Source of the DNA: Saprospiraceae bacterium
Lineage (GTDB): Bacteria; Bacteroidota; Bacteroidia; Chitinophagales; Saprospiraceae
DNA length: 48,620 nt
Direction of reading: 5' to 3'
NCBI GenBank assembly: GCA_026983735.1
Contig: JALSTN010000194.1
Location: forward strand, 1-48,620
Below the pieces are notes generated by a model. That model searched no databases and had not been told where the DNA came from. It saw only the letters and a program-made list of their open reading frames with translations. This document shows positions 1-9,284 of the stretch, one piece after another; position 1 is the first letter of the stretch; each line of letters starts with the position of its first letter. Position numbers and translations under genes: made by a program.

Positions 1-462
1 AGCCTCTTTATAACCTATTTGACCACTCAGACCATGGAGAAATTGAGTTTTCAAAAAAGTTTGTTGAGTAGAATTAAAAATACAGATTTGGAGGGGCTAA
101 AAGAAGCGCTTTACACGCTCTTCGCTGCCATTCCCTATAGCCATTTTACCAATAACAAGTTGCTCGAATACGAAGGGTATTACGCCAGTGTGGTCTATGC
201 CTATCTGGCGAGCTTAGGGATGACGGTTATCCCGGAAGATATCACCAACCTCGGGCGCATAGACCTCACCCTGCAGTATGAGGACAAAGTCTTCGTCATC
301 GAATTCAAACTGTCCGAAAAGGCGACCGGCAGTGCCCTTGAGCAGATTAAGGAAAAGCGCTACTATGAAAAATACCAATCTTATGAAAACGTTTATCTCA
401 TAGGCATCGAATTTAGCCGGGAGCAACGCAATATTATCGGGTATGAATGGGAGAAGCTTTAG
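1..462 (+). CDS. PD-(D/E)XK nuclease-domain protein, C-terminal fragment (AAA-ATPase-like/DUF1703 type)
   Basis: The reading frame is already open at base 1, so this is the C-terminal end of a longer gene cut by the window edge; the ATG-like codons inside are not true starts. What is visible is a compact PD-(D/E)XK nuclease fold: an Asp in a GRIDL motif, followed about 12 residues later by the strand VFVIEFKL with the E-x-K pair, then the helix ALEQIKEKRYYEKY that is typical of the PDDEXK_9 domain. In Bacteroidetes this domain normally sits behind an AAA-ATPase-like domain (roughly 500-600 aa in full), and these proteins occur in many near-identical copies per genome. The cellular role of the family is not established. 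The family call rests on the nuclease motifs and the helix; the ATPase half is inferred because it lies outside the window. Confidence 0.75.
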   Translation, partial: SLFITYLTTQTMEKLSFQKSLLSRIKNTDLEGLKEALYTLFAAIPYSHFTNNKLLEYEGYYASVVYAYLASLGMTVIPEDITNLGRIDLTLQYEDKVFVIEFKLSEKATGSALEQIKEKRYYEKYQSYENVYLIGIEFSREQRNIIGYEWEKL

Positions 463-731
463 ATAGAAAAAGAAAAAAGGCTTCATACAAGTAAGAATAG
501 GCTTAAATCTTTCCAATGTTTAATTAAAAACTCAAGTTTCCCTCCTTTGGATATGTAATACGAATACAAAGCGGGATTCAATCGCCTACTCATCTTAGGT
601 AAGAAATATCTTGGAATATCCATCAATGCTCTGTTTTTAAATTTTTTGTTTATCTTGAAGCAACTATTTATGTATCGTTTGCATATATCATAGTATCTTG
701 CACAAATAATCAAATATTAACTCTATTCAAC
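463..731. other. Intergenic gap, no gene seen
   Basis: This gap separates the nuclease fragment from the sigma-factor gene. A 76-aa minus-strand frame crosses it but has no recognisable domain and an unconvincing composition. No strong hairpin or full TTG-N19-TAnnTTTG promoter was found; a partial TATCTTG lies near 694-700, upstream of the sigma gene. Confidence 0.4.
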
Positions 732-1286
732 GTGTCAAAAAGGAAAGAGGATCTAAAGCTTATTGAGGCTTGTCTGCAAAATGACAGAAAAGCCCAAAAG
801 CAACTGTATGAAGAACACAAAACAGCATGGTTTTTGTGTTGCTTAAGATATGCAGAGGATAGGATGGAGGCAGAGGATATATTGCAAAATGCAGTTATCT
901 CTATCTTTACTTCTCTCAAATCCTTTGATCCGGACAAAGGGACTTTTAGTACTTGGTCTAATCGGGTAGTCATTAATGCAGCACTCCAATTCTTGCGCAA
1001 ATGGAGACCGGTAGATTACCGTACAGTTTCCGAAGCGGAAGCCTTGGATTATCCTGATAAATCAGAGACGATTTACGACCGGTTGAATGCACAGGAATTA
1101 GTAAGGATGGTGCAACAATTGCCCCTAGGATATCGAATGGTGTTCAACCTCTATGTCATCGAAGGATTCAAACATCATGAAATAGCCGAGCAGCTCAAAA
1201 TAACTATAGGTACATCCAAAAGTCAATTGTTCAAAGCCAAGAAAATGCTTAAAAAGCGACTGGAATTATTGTTTCAAAATCAATGA
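732..1286 (+). CDS. RNA polymerase sigma-70 factor, ECF subfamily
   Basis: This 184-aa protein is the normal length for an ECF sigma factor and redirects RNA polymerase to a dedicated promoter set. Region 2 spans about residues 24-91 (AEDILQNAV, then FDPDKGTFSTWSNRVVINAA, which contacts core and the -10 element). Region 4 spans about residues 120-175, with the helix-turn-helix HHEIAEQLKITIGTSKSQL binding the -35 element. There is no region 1 or 3. The start is GTG at 732; no better ATG precedes region 2. The stop codon overlaps the ATG of the next gene by 4 bases (ATGA), so the two are translationally coupled and the partner protein is the likely regulator or anti-sigma component. The subfamily assignment is secure; the regulon is unknown. 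Confidence 0.93.
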   Translation: MSKRKEDLKLIEACLQNDRKAQKQLYEEHKTAWFLCCLRYAEDRMEAEDILQNAVISIFTSLKSFDPDKGTFSTWSNRVVINAALQFLRKWRPVDYRTVSEAEALDYPDKSETIYDRLNAQELVRMVQQLPLGYRMVFNLYVIEGFKHHEIAEQLKITIGTSKSQLFKAKKMLKKRLELLFQNQ

Positions 1287-2749
1287 AAATGCGAGATCCC
1301 ATAGAACAAATATTTCAAAAATACCTCAAAAAACAATCACCTGAAAAGGAAGGGTGGAATACTCCTTCTGACGATCTTTGGGGTAAAATTGAGTCTGAAC
1401 TTCCTCTTAAAAACGAGGATAAAAGACCGGGGTTATGGATAGGAATCGGTATTATATTGCTTTTTCTTGGACTATCGGCATCATTTATATGGTTGTATTC
1501 GCTTCAGAAAAAGTTGGAATACATGCATTCGATAGAGCCCAAATCCTCTTTGCTTACCAATGAGGATACGGTCCAACCCAATAGAAAAGATAAACTGATT
1601 TCTTCAGATAACAAAAGAAGTGCTTCATCAGATAGAATATCCACTATTCCTCGTTCCACCAAAAAAAGATTTTTGAAGGATAATGCTGGCAGCAAATCGT
1701 ATATAGACCCAACCATTTCATACCAAAGACCTTTCGTTAAAAAACAAATTCTCCGCTCTGCATCTTCATTTGGAAAGTTGCAAGAAAAGGAAAACTGCGC
1801 TATATCGGACAAGGTCAATACGCCGACTCATTCTATCATGATGCATAACCGGAATGGACAACCGAATGCTAGGATTGCAACTCTTCCATCCTTGTCGACA
1901 AGACTTCAATCGGAAGGAAGAGACTACGCATTGACTATGGGAGGAATAGCGGTTCATAAATCTACCTCTAAACCCAATGAGCTTACACCATTGTCTATCA
2001 TAATGTATACCGGACTATCCGCCTCATCAGCTCCCATAAAAGGAGAGATGGCACAAGGCTATGAGCGGGTATTGGAAAGCAATAAAATGATGCCTACTTA
2101 TCATGTTGGGATTGAGTTATTAAAAGGGATCTCCTCCCATTGGTCGATTCGAGGAGGATTGAATTATCTGGATGTCAGCCTTTGGTCTTACTCTGATATT
2201 GAAGCGACCTATGATCCCGCTTCTGAACAAAAATCCGACAATGGAATGATGAAAAGTACTCAGCGATTTAGTGTGCCTTCTCATTCGGGTATGCGGAAAG
2301 GGTTAGCCCGGCTGCAATACCCTCAATCTATGGGGGTCTCGAAAGGAGAAATCATTGAGGGAAATATTGATATTGTTGAAAAATATCATATCCTAAAGTT
2401 TCCGCTGGGGATCCAATACGCATTGCCTTTACCATCTCGATGGTCCGTTTACACAGGAGCAGGGGTGAGCTGGAATTGGGTAATGGGTGGAAGAGCGATC
2501 GTTAGAGAGATGAGCATTAAAAACAAGCAATCCATGGAAGTCGAGGCCTTGCAACTTACGCAGCCCATCATCCCAAATTATATCGAATGGCAGGGTAGGG
2601 CAGGTGCTCATTATCGTATGAACTCCCAAACGCACCTCTTATTGGAAACAGAAATAAGAAGAAGTGTTCGCCCCATTCTTGATATCGATCAGATGAAATC
2701 GCATATCTTTGGGTATGATTTGAGGTTAGGTGTCTCTTATCGAATATAA
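1283..2749 (+). CDS. Membrane-anchored protein with beta-barrel-like C-terminal domain; putative anti-sigma partner
   Basis: This 488-aa protein overlaps the sigma gene by 4 bases. Residues 1-48 are charged and predicted cytoplasmic, including DDLWGKIESEL, which resembles the short N-termini of Bacteroidetes proteins encoded after ECF sigma factors. A single hydrophobic segment covers about residues 51-73. A Ser/Thr/Lys-rich linker (about 75-230) follows. The last roughly 250 residues alternate polar and aromatic/hydrophobic positions (for example GIELLKGISSHWSIRGGLNYL and LGIQYALPLPSRWSVYTGAGVSW) and end in YDLRLGVSYRI, like an outer-membrane beta-barrel with a terminal aromatic strand. The topology is odd because an inner-membrane anchor precedes a barrel-like domain. 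I infer a signal-transducing anti-sigma/sensor role; the function is unproven. Confidence 0.7.
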   Translation: MKMRDPIEQIFQKYLKKQSPEKEGWNTPSDDLWGKIESELPLKNEDKRPGLWIGIGIILLFLGLSASFIWLYSLQKKLEYMHSIEPKSSLLTNEDTVQPNRKDKLISSDNKRSASSDRISTIPRSTKKRFLKDNAGSKSYIDPTISYQRPFVKKQILRSASSFGKLQEKENCAISDKVNTPTHSIMMHNRNGQPNARIATLPSLSTRLQSEGRDYALTMGGIAVHKSTSKPNELTPLSIIMYTGLSASSAPIKGEMAQGYERVLESNKMMPTYHVGIELLKGISSHWSIRGGLNYLDVSLWSYSDIEATYDPASEQKSDNGMMKSTQRFSVPSHSGMRKGLARLQYPQSMGVSKGEIIEGNIDIVEKYHILKFPLGIQYALPLPSRWSVYTGAGVSWNWVMGGRAIVREMSIKNKQSMEVEALQLTQPIIPNYIEWQGRAGAHYRMNSQTHLLLETEIRRSVRPILDIDQMKSHIFGYDLRLGVSYRI

Positions 2750-2867
2750 TGTTATATTTATATAAATTATAACTAATTGACACTCGTGACAATGGACAAT
2801 ACTTCTTCAAAATCTCTCGTTCTTGGATAACTATCTTTTGATTAATTTACATTGCTAAAGCGGTAGT

Positions 2868-3968
2868 ATGAAATTCTTTAACTCTTTTCTCGTCCTATTC
2901 CTTTTTGTCAACTGCAGCAGACCGGTGGGCAATTCTGATATGAAATCCCCCTCCCCTGTCAGCACCCAAGAAATACAAGTCGATAAAACGCTAGATATCG
3001 ATACTACTTGGGTTACTAAAATAGAAAAGTCAGATGATTATTGGAAGAAAACATTAACGCCAAAGCAATATTATATCGCAAGACGAAAAGGGACAGAACG
3101 AGCTTTTTCACATCCTTATTACAAGAATAAAGAAGCGGGCATTTACCTCTGCTCCTCCTGCGGTAATCCCTTATTCTCTTCGAAGGCAAAATTCAAATCC
3201 GGTACAGGTTGGCCTAGTTTTTGGAAGCCATTTTTCTCCAAGAGTGTAGAAGAAAGAAAAGATCGCTCCTTGGGTATGGTTAGAGATGAATTGGTTTGTG
3301 CTAAGTGTGGTGCTCACATCGGGCATGTCTTTAATGACGGCCCGAGACCTACAGGGTTGAGATATTGTATCAATGGTGTTTCACTCGACTTTGTACCCCA
3401 GTCCCGTATACACCGTATTCTTTCACCACCTAGGATTAGAAAGGCGGTATTTGCCCAAGGTTGTTTTTGGTGTACCGAAGAGATTTTTGAGTCTATACGA
3501 GGAGTTTTGGATGTGGAATCCGGTTATGCTGGAGGAACCGAGCCCAATCCCACCTATGAAGAAGTCGGGCGAGGAAAGACAGGCCACGCAGAGTCCATCC
3601 AGGTAACCTATGACTCCAGCAAGATCTCCTACGAGGAATTATTGAAAGTGTATTTCAATTCCGGAGATATTACTCAGGTCAACGGGCAAGGTAATGACAT
3701 AGGAAAACAATATCGATCCATCATCTTCTACACTACACCTGAGGAAAAACAGTTGGCGGAGGCTTACATCCGCCGCTTAGAGGAATCCGGAAATTATACT
3801 CGCAAAATAGCCGTAGAAATTACCCCCTTCACTACTTTTTACCCAGCTGAAGAATATCACCAAAACTATGTTAAATTACATCCCAGACAACCCTATGTTA
3901 GGGCTGTATCCATCCCGAGATATAAACGCGCCATCAAGAAGTTTCCTGAGTTGCTAAAACGTCCTTAA
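2868..3968 (+). CDS. msrBA: Bifunctional methionine sulfoxide reductase lipoprotein, MsrB-MsrA order
   Basis: This 366-aa fusion reduces both methionine-R- and S-sulfoxide. A lipoprotein signal peptide ends in LFVNC, with the lipidated Cys at residue 16, so the enzyme is expected in the envelope facing the periplasm. The MsrB domain (about 56-176) has the zinc pairs C95/C98 and C144/C147, the GTGWPSF motif and the catalytic Cys in GLRYC (C167). The MsrA domain (about 192-355) has GCFWC with catalytic C199, followed by GYAGG, GHAE and [11 protein letters not shown]. The MsrB-first order is the reverse of the PilB-type MsrA-MsrB arrangement but is common in Bacteroidetes. The upstream 118-bp gap and the following convergent gene suggest it is transcribed alone. 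All catalytic residues are intact. Confidence 0.95.
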   Translation: MKFFNSFLVLFLFVNCSRPVGNSDMKSPSPVSTQEIQVDKTLDIDTTWVTKIEKSDDYWKKTLTPKQYYIARRKGTERAFSHPYYKNKEAGIYLCSSCGNPLFSSKAKFKSGTGWPSFWKPFFSKSVEERKDRSLGMVRDELVCAKCGAHIGHVFNDGPRPTGLRYCINGVSLDFVPQSRIHRILSPPRIRKAVFAQGCFWCTEEIFESIRGVLDVESGYAGGTEPNPTYEEVGRGKTGHAESIQVTYDSSKISYEELLKVYFNSGDITQVNGQGNDIGKQYRSIIFYTTPEEKQLAEAYIRRLEESGNYTRKIAVEITPFTTFYPAEEYHQNYVKLHPRQPYVRAVSIPRYKRAIKKFPELLKRP

Positions 3969-4071
3969 GAGCCTTTGAGAAGGAAGTTTGAAGCCAAGCC
4001 AATACTATCTATTTTTTCTCTTTAAAAATACATAAATCTAAAAGATTTTTGTTCCCTTATTTATTAGGCTG

Positions 4072-6909
4072 TTAATAGGGTGTATAACTTATACTTAAAA
4101 AATAATTTCGTCCGACCTGATATGATTTATAGACTTCCTTTTTGGCTTCAAAAGAACTGTAATACTGAAGAACAGAATTGCTTAATACATTTTTTACTCC
4201 AATACTCAAATTGATATTATTTTTCTTTCCAAATTGTACTCCGGCATTGACATTTATTCTATGAAAAGGGGCTTCATAAACATCAGGAACAATCCCACTC
4301 CCTACAAGCAGCAATTTGTCTCCCTGTACATTATAACTGATATTGGCATGTAGTCCACTGGATCGATGTGAAAAATTAAGCGATGAGTTAATTATGTAAG
4401 GCGCTTGCCCCTGCATCGAACGGATGGGTTTGACTTTTTCATCTTCTCCTGACTCAGTTATTCTGGCATTATTCACTCTTAGTTCGTATTCGGTTTTTCC
4501 ATTAATGTCCACGATGATATCCCTTGTATCCACCTGAGAAACAATATAGGTTAGGTTAGTCCTTAGATTGACGAATACTGCTGCATCCGGAGGTGTCATA
4601 TTTTTTCTCAATTCAAATTCAGCTCCATATACAGTAGCTGATGCTATATTTTTGGGCTGGATATTATTGGGATTCAGTTGGAAGGGTACTAATTCTATTG
4701 GATTGACAAATTGCTTATAGAATGTACTCAGCGAAAGCATTTGTTTGCCTCTATAGTACTCTAGCCTCAAGTCGTAATTTAGAATACTCGTCTCCTTTAA
4801 ATTTATATTGCCAATAAATACAGTTTGGGAAATAGGATCATCGATATGAGCATTGGACTTTTCTTTAAAAGATGGCCTAGCCAGAGTTTTAGTGAAAGAA
4901 GCTCGTAGGTTCATCTGATCCAACAATTCATATATCAAGTTAACAGAAGGCAGTAATGATAATTTATTATGCACCCAATCATTAAGTGGTTTATTATTGT
5001 AATATCCATTGTAATGCATGGTTGCCCATTCTGCTCGGACTCCATAATTTGCCTTTAAGGCGGGCAAAAGATCTATACTATGCATCATATAACCGGAAGA
5101 TACCTGCAAAAGCGATAAGTATTGATTGTTCCGATCTCTGTTGCCTATGACATACATGCCCGATCCCTTGTTCGAAGTCCAAAGATTTTGCGTTTCTAGA
5201 ATTTCATTAAAATTACCCGTGAAATGATTAAAATCTGAGGTTCTATTGAACTGGTACAGCAGTATTGCATAAGAACGTCTTTTTACAATATTCGATACCC
5301 CAAACTTTAATTGGGATGTTTTTCCTCTATTATTTTTTAACGACAGTTTTAGGTCGGTTTTAGTCGCTAAATTAAATTCATTCAAATAGCGAAAATATCT
5401 ATTGATTCCAGCGCCTTCACCCATTTTTAAGCTGTAAGTATGATCCTCTTCATCGTAAGAAAGTGATGTAGATCGTACATCCGGATCCAGGATACTAGAG
5501 AAGGAAGGAGAAATTTTCCAACCCAGGGATAGTTTAGCATTTCTAAAGTTATGTTTTCCGCTAATCAGTAGGTTTGTGACAGATTTTTGCGAGTAATCGA
5601 TGGCATTTTTATAAAGTGTTGCACTTGTCTCATCAAAATTATGAGAAATAAACTCCCCAGCTTGACCAATACCATTTTGGCTATGAATAACAGTAAAGCC
5701 AAGTTTGTTATTATTATTCTTTATTGCTATGCCTCCTAAGACATTCCATAGGACATCATTTCTACCTATATTGCCAATACTTATTTCTCTTTTATCTAAA
5801 TTTACAATATTTCTATTGGAATGTTTAAAGTATATCCCTTGCTTTACCCCCTGATAAAACGAGTAGGAATTACTGTAGTTTGCGATCAAATTAACTCCTA
5901 AGGTGTAATTTTTTTTATCGTATTGATTGCCAAATGAAAAGCTATAGCCTTGGTTGATAAAACTAGGGGCAGATCGACGCACTCCTAACTCCTTATTGAA
6001 CGAATTGGAGTATTGGTACAATTTCGGATTATTAGCTGTTTCATCGGGTATGTTCGTATTGGTATGAAATGGCAACATCCGTTTTTTTCCAGCAAAACCT
6101 GCCCAATCATAAGCCCCATGCTCATATCCGATAAAATTCTTATTAAAGTTCATTTTGGGATTGCCATTGATATTTATCGATGTTTTTATGGTTTTCTTTA
6201 TGGGGAAATCCCTTGTTACTATATTTACAAGACCACCGGTAAAGTCGCCATCCAGATCAGGAGTAAAGGTCTTATAAACTATGATATTATCGATCAAGCT
6301 AGTAGAAAACATATCCATTTGTAGCGTATTTTTATCCGGGTCTAGACCCGGTATGGTTACCCCGTTAAACGTCACCTTCGAATACCGATCCCCCAATCCT
6401 CTGACATACAGATATTTTCCTTCTTCAATCGTGATACCGGGAACCCGTCTTATGGCCATAGCTGCGTTTCCATCTCCTAATTTATTAAATGCTTCAGATG
6501 AGATACCGTCCAAGAGCGCTGGAGAGCGTTTTTGCAATGTCAAGACAGCAGCTTCTGACTGCTGACTATGTCTTCCCGTAACAATCACTTCGGCTAGCTT
6601 AGTGGCCACCTCTCCTAAGCGGACATTGAGTGTGACAACTTGTCCTGCCTGCACTTGTACTTTTTCGAGGATATAATCAGAATAACCAAGGTAGGTGAAT
6701 TTTAGATTATAGATTCCCGCTGGCAATTCAATCCTGTAATTCCCATCCAGGTCAGTGGTCGTTCCGGTGGAATCATTGACGTAGACATAAGCTCCGATAA
6801 TTCGCTCGCCCGATGTCCCACTCACAACGGCCCCCTGGATAATACCCAAATTCGCTTGCGCAATATAGGTAACTATAAAAATAAAAATAAAAGTGATTTT
6901 AATTTTCAT
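4072..6909 (-). CDS. TonB-dependent outer-membrane receptor with carboxypeptidase-regulatory-like domain
   Basis: This 945-aa protein has a signal peptide (residues 1-19, ending in IAQA), a CarboxypepD_reg-like beta-sandwich (about 24-107, with SGTSGERIIGAYVYVND and TDLDGNYRIELPAG), then a plug domain (about 110-230, with MAIRRVPGITIEEGKYLYVRG and TPDLDGDFTGGLVNI). The remainder is a roughly 700-residue 22-strand-type barrel ending in YFLSISYTPY with a terminal aromatic. The protein imports a substrate across the outer membrane using ExbBD-TonB energy. It lacks an STN domain, so it is not obviously a sigma-regulated signalling receptor. There is no SusD gene next to it; the nearest same-strand partner is the beta-helix lipoprotein 573 bp upstream. 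The substrate cannot be told from sequence. Confidence 0.93.
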   Translation of the reverse strand: MKIKITFIFIFIVTYIAQANLGIIQGAVVSGTSGERIIGAYVYVNDSTGTTTDLDGNYRIELPAGIYNLKFTYLGYSDYILEKVQVQAGQVVTLNVRLGEVATKLAEVIVTGRHSQQSEAAVLTLQKRSPALLDGISSEAFNKLGDGNAAMAIRRVPGITIEEGKYLYVRGLGDRYSKVTFNGVTIPGLDPDKNTLQMDMFSTSLIDNIIVYKTFTPDLDGDFTGGLVNIVTRDFPIKKTIKTSININGNPKMNFNKNFIGYEHGAYDWAGFAGKKRMLPFHTNTNIPDETANNPKLYQYSNSFNKELGVRRSAPSFINQGYSFSFGNQYDKKNYTLGVNLIANYSNSYSFYQGVKQGIYFKHSNRNIVNLDKREISIGNIGRNDVLWNVLGGIAIKNNNNKLGFTVIHSQNGIGQAGEFISHNFDETSATLYKNAIDYSQKSVTNLLISGKHNFRNAKLSLGWKISPSFSSILDPDVRSTSLSYDEEDHTYSLKMGEGAGINRYFRYLNEFNLATKTDLKLSLKNNRGKTSQLKFGVSNIVKRRSYAILLYQFNRTSDFNHFTGNFNEILETQNLWTSNKGSGMYVIGNRDRNNQYLSLLQVSSGYMMHSIDLLPALKANYGVRAEWATMHYNGYYNNKPLNDWVHNKLSLLPSVNLIYELLDQMNLRASFTKTLARPSFKEKSNAHIDDPISQTVFIGNINLKETSILNYDLRLEYYRGKQMLSLSTFYKQFVNPIELVPFQLNPNNIQPKNIASATVYGAEFELRKNMTPPDAAVFVNLRTNLTYIVSQVDTRDIIVDINGKTEYELRVNNARITESGEDEKVKPIRSMQGQAPYIINSSLNFSHRSSGLHANISYNVQGDKLLLVGSGIVPDVYEAPFHRINVNAGVQFGKKNNINLSIGVKNVLSNSVLQYYSSFEAKKEVYKSYQVGRNYFLSISYTPY

Positions 6910-7482
6910 ATTTGAAATATTATATATTTAATATTGAGATTAATTCATTATAATATTATGTATGGATGAAGCTTGCTGACACTTGCCCTTTGCTCTTTTC
7001 TACATTATATTTAAACCTACATCCCGTCTTAAGCCATTTCATAAATGGGGCAAATAATATTGATGACTTTTATCTGTAAACTATTGATTAGCACTTCCAT
7101 TCTCCGGAAGGCTTATTAAGATGCAATATCAATTTTACCTCTCCGTGAATGTCAAATTCTCGATTTTGCTCAAATGCACTTCTTAATCTATTGCACGATT
7201 TGGAATATAAGGCCAAAAGCCTTCATCCAGCTTTTCATAAAAAAGATGAATATATCGAAGGCTTTTGGCGATAAACATGAATCCCTAATTTATGGGTTAA
7301 CAGATCTACCTAAAAATAGAGCGTTTCATTATATTAACTATCGACAAGTATTTTGTCATCTTATGTGTAGAATTATTAGCTACATTGAAGTTCAGTGGAT
7401 AACTAGGAATACTTAAAAAATTGCAGTCTGATACACTCTAATTTAATTGTAGATTTTAGGTCAAAATAAGCAGAAGATATTT
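6910..7482. other. 573-bp intergenic region between two minus-strand genes; holds a 13-bp inverted repeat
   Basis: This AT-rich stretch separates the receptor from the beta-helix lipoprotein. An 80-aa plus-strand frame at 7174-7416 crosses the inverted repeat and has no family resemblance, so I do not call it. The receptor promoter should lie in 6910-7000 on the minus strand, but no TAnnTTTG box is visible there. Confidence 0.4.
7212..7269. repeat. 13-bp perfect inverted repeat with 32-nt spacer
   Basis: GCCAAAAGCCTTC at 7212-7224 is matched by its exact reverse complement GAAGGCTTTTGGC at 7257-7269. The spacer has further short complementarity (CTTTT with AAAAG). There is no T-run on either side, so it is not a standard intrinsic terminator. 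It could be an mRNA-stabilising hairpin downstream of the lipoprotein gene, a weak terminator, or a repeat remnant. Confidence 0.6.
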
Positions 7483-8802
7483 TTATATTTTTCCGTTTAT
7501 CGATGACCATGTCCAACCCTCAAAAGCAGATAAATCAGCTCCTTCCACTTGAATGTCCTTACCATTGCCGGCCTTGTCGAAAATCGACTGAACGGCTCCT
7601 TTCATCTCGTCGGTAATGCTACAAGTATTACCATTGTTATCTTGTGATTTGGTATATATATAAATTTGTGCATCCGTTTTATTTCCGGTCACTTTAAGGT
7701 TAGAGTCGATGTAGTTGTTGTAGGCATCGTGCTTTAACGTAGTACAATCTTCTTCGAACTTAGCACTCAGTTGAAATCTTGTCAACCCTTCAAACTTACA
7801 GTTGGTGATCACCCCTTGTGCTTTTGACTTTAGGTCAACTGAGCCATCTCCCGTCTTAGAAATAAATGTACAATTTTCGACGGTAAACTTCCCTTCTGCA
7901 TAAGTACTGTTTTCCGGACCATCAATTTCTAAAAATTCATCTCCGGTGTTATCGTAAATAGCTGCTGAATTGACAAATGTTCCTGCAAAATTTTGGTCAA
8001 TGTCAAATGCATCATCTCCTTGATAAGCCACTAAGGCATGTTCTACTGTTACAGTTCCTCCAAAACATTCTATACCATCATCTAGATTGGCTACGATCTC
8101 AATGTGGTGGATAGTGGTGCCGGAGCCGACGCCACCCAAGGTCAAGCCATTAATCTCGTTGCCTTCACCTATAAGTGCTCCCCCATGTCTGATAGATATA
8201 TAGGCTAAGGTTCCTGAGTTATCTTTATCATCCTCTCCTCCGTAGCGACCATAGTCTTCATCTGCCGGTATACCTTCGATTTGACCTTCTGTATCTCCTA
8301 TTTTTGCAGAGACCTTGGCTTTACCTAGAAGAATTACTCCTCCCCATTTTTGTCTATCCTTTTCATCGAGATTGGTTCCTGTCTTTTCACCTAATTTGAT
8401 ATTGTCCAATACCGAAGTGAAAATAATCGGATGCTCTACCGTGCCCACCGCTTCTATTTTGGCTCCTCTTGCAATAACCAATGCAGAAGCCAATGCTCCT
8501 GTACCTGTCCTTCCTTTAATAATCGTCCCCGGTTCAATAGTCAATGTCGCTCCTTGCTCAACAACAACTTTACCGTCTAGTTCCCAAATACGATCCGCCG
8601 TCCATGTGGTGGCGGTCTGTATTCTTCCGGATACAACCTGGACATCATCCTTCTTTTTATCCGGATCAAGTATGCATTTGCCTTGATCACAGATGTACCC
8701 TTCAGGACATGTGGTCTTTGCACATTTGTCTTGACAAGATGCCAATGTCAATATCAGTGCACCAGACATCAAAATTTTTTTAACCAAGTTTCTTTTTTTC
8801 AT
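7483..8802 (-). CDS. Secreted lipoprotein with right-handed beta-helix-like domain
   Basis: This 439-aa protein has a lipoprotein signal peptide ending in LASC (lipidated C23). A short Cys-rich EGF-like segment follows at residues 23-43 (six Cys, with a CPEGYICDQGKC pattern). The rest is Gly/Asp/Ile-rich and repetitive: VVVEQGATLTIEPGTIIKG, IIFTSVLDN, KWGGVILLGKA, ISIRHGG, THHIEIV-like turns, DDGIECFGGTVTV and GDDAFDIDQNF. This matches the Bacteroidetes envelope proteins with 'WGG-I-LG' repeats, predicted as parallel beta-helices. Relatives are often encoded next to TonB-dependent receptors, as here, which suggests a surface ligand-binding or substrate-presenting partner. That pairing is inference. 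No catalytic residues were recognised. Confidence 0.75.
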   Translation of the reverse strand: MKKRNLVKKILMSGALILTLASCQDKCAKTTCPEGYICDQGKCILDPDKKKDDVQVVSGRIQTATTWTADRIWELDGKVVVEQGATLTIEPGTIIKGRTGTGALASALVIARGAKIEAVGTVEHPIIFTSVLDNIKLGEKTGTNLDEKDRQKWGGVILLGKAKVSAKIGDTEGQIEGIPADEDYGRYGGEDDKDNSGTLAYISIRHGGALIGEGNEINGLTLGGVGSGTTIHHIEIVANLDDGIECFGGTVTVEHALVAYQGDDAFDIDQNFAGTFVNSAAIYDNTGDEFLEIDGPENSTYAEGKFTVENCTFISKTGDGSVDLKSKAQGVITNCKFEGLTRFQLSAKFEEDCTTLKHDAYNNYIDSNLKVTGNKTDAQIYIYTKSQDNNGNTCSITDEMKGAVQSIFDKAGNGKDIQVEGADLSAFEGWTWSSINGKI

Positions 8803-9284
8803 TTTTTAGTTTTTTTCAATTTTGTTAATGAATTATATCTGATGCAAAATTAGAGCTCCATATTGTGGTTAATGTTTGGATAATATCATGTAATGATGAA
8901 GTCTTTGAGGCTTAATAATTACATAAGTCTGAATTTAATGTTACCTCCCTCCCCAGTAGACTTTTACCGCCCTATGTATGCCTTAGTTTGGCACGTTTAT
9001 CTTGCCTTCCTATTCTCATATTTTGAGAATGTTCTCTTGTTTTATTCATAAAATGACCTTGTCCCCTATTCAGCAATCTCCATTTTTTGAGAGTTCTGTC
9101 CAGAAAACTCGCTTTCTAAAATAATCCTGCGTCCTCCATTAAAAAGAAATTTATTAGAGTAGGCAACCCTTTGACAAATTGTCGCACATAAAGAGTAGTT
9201 GCAACTTACTCGGTAATGTCTCTGGTGCACTTAGAACATTACCCTTCTTTCGTTTATCCATCATTCATTAAAAAACACATTAAA
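8803..9284. other. 482-bp divergent intergenic region
   Basis: This region carries the start-proximal sequences of the beta-helix lipoprotein (minus) and the spondin lipoprotein (plus). It contains a minus-strand -7 box (8845-8852), a 7-bp inverted repeat ATTCTCA/TGAGAAT with a 5-nt spacer (9012-9018 and 9024-9030), and a GACAA-A-TTGTC palindrome at 9173-9183 just after a TTTG (9170-9173). A TAGTTGC at 9196 may complete a weak plus-strand promoter. No gene was seen. Confidence 0.45.
8845..8852 (-). promoter_or_regulatory. Bacteroidetes-type -7 promoter box for the beta-helix lipoprotein
   Basis: Read on the minus strand this is TAATTTTG, an exact match to the TAnnTTTG -7 element of the Bacteroidetes primary sigma factor, about 42 nt before the ATG. 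No TTG was seen 19-21 nt upstream, so the call rests on the -7 box alone. Confidence 0.45.

Noticed and set aside
7174-7416. 80-aa plus-strand frame between the two envelope genes
   Set aside because: It spans a 13-bp inverted repeat, has no recognisable motif, and is not preceded by a promoter.
9216-9284. N-terminal extension of the spondin gene
   Set aside because: The internal ATG at 9285 begins a standard lipoprotein signal peptide, which the extension would bury.
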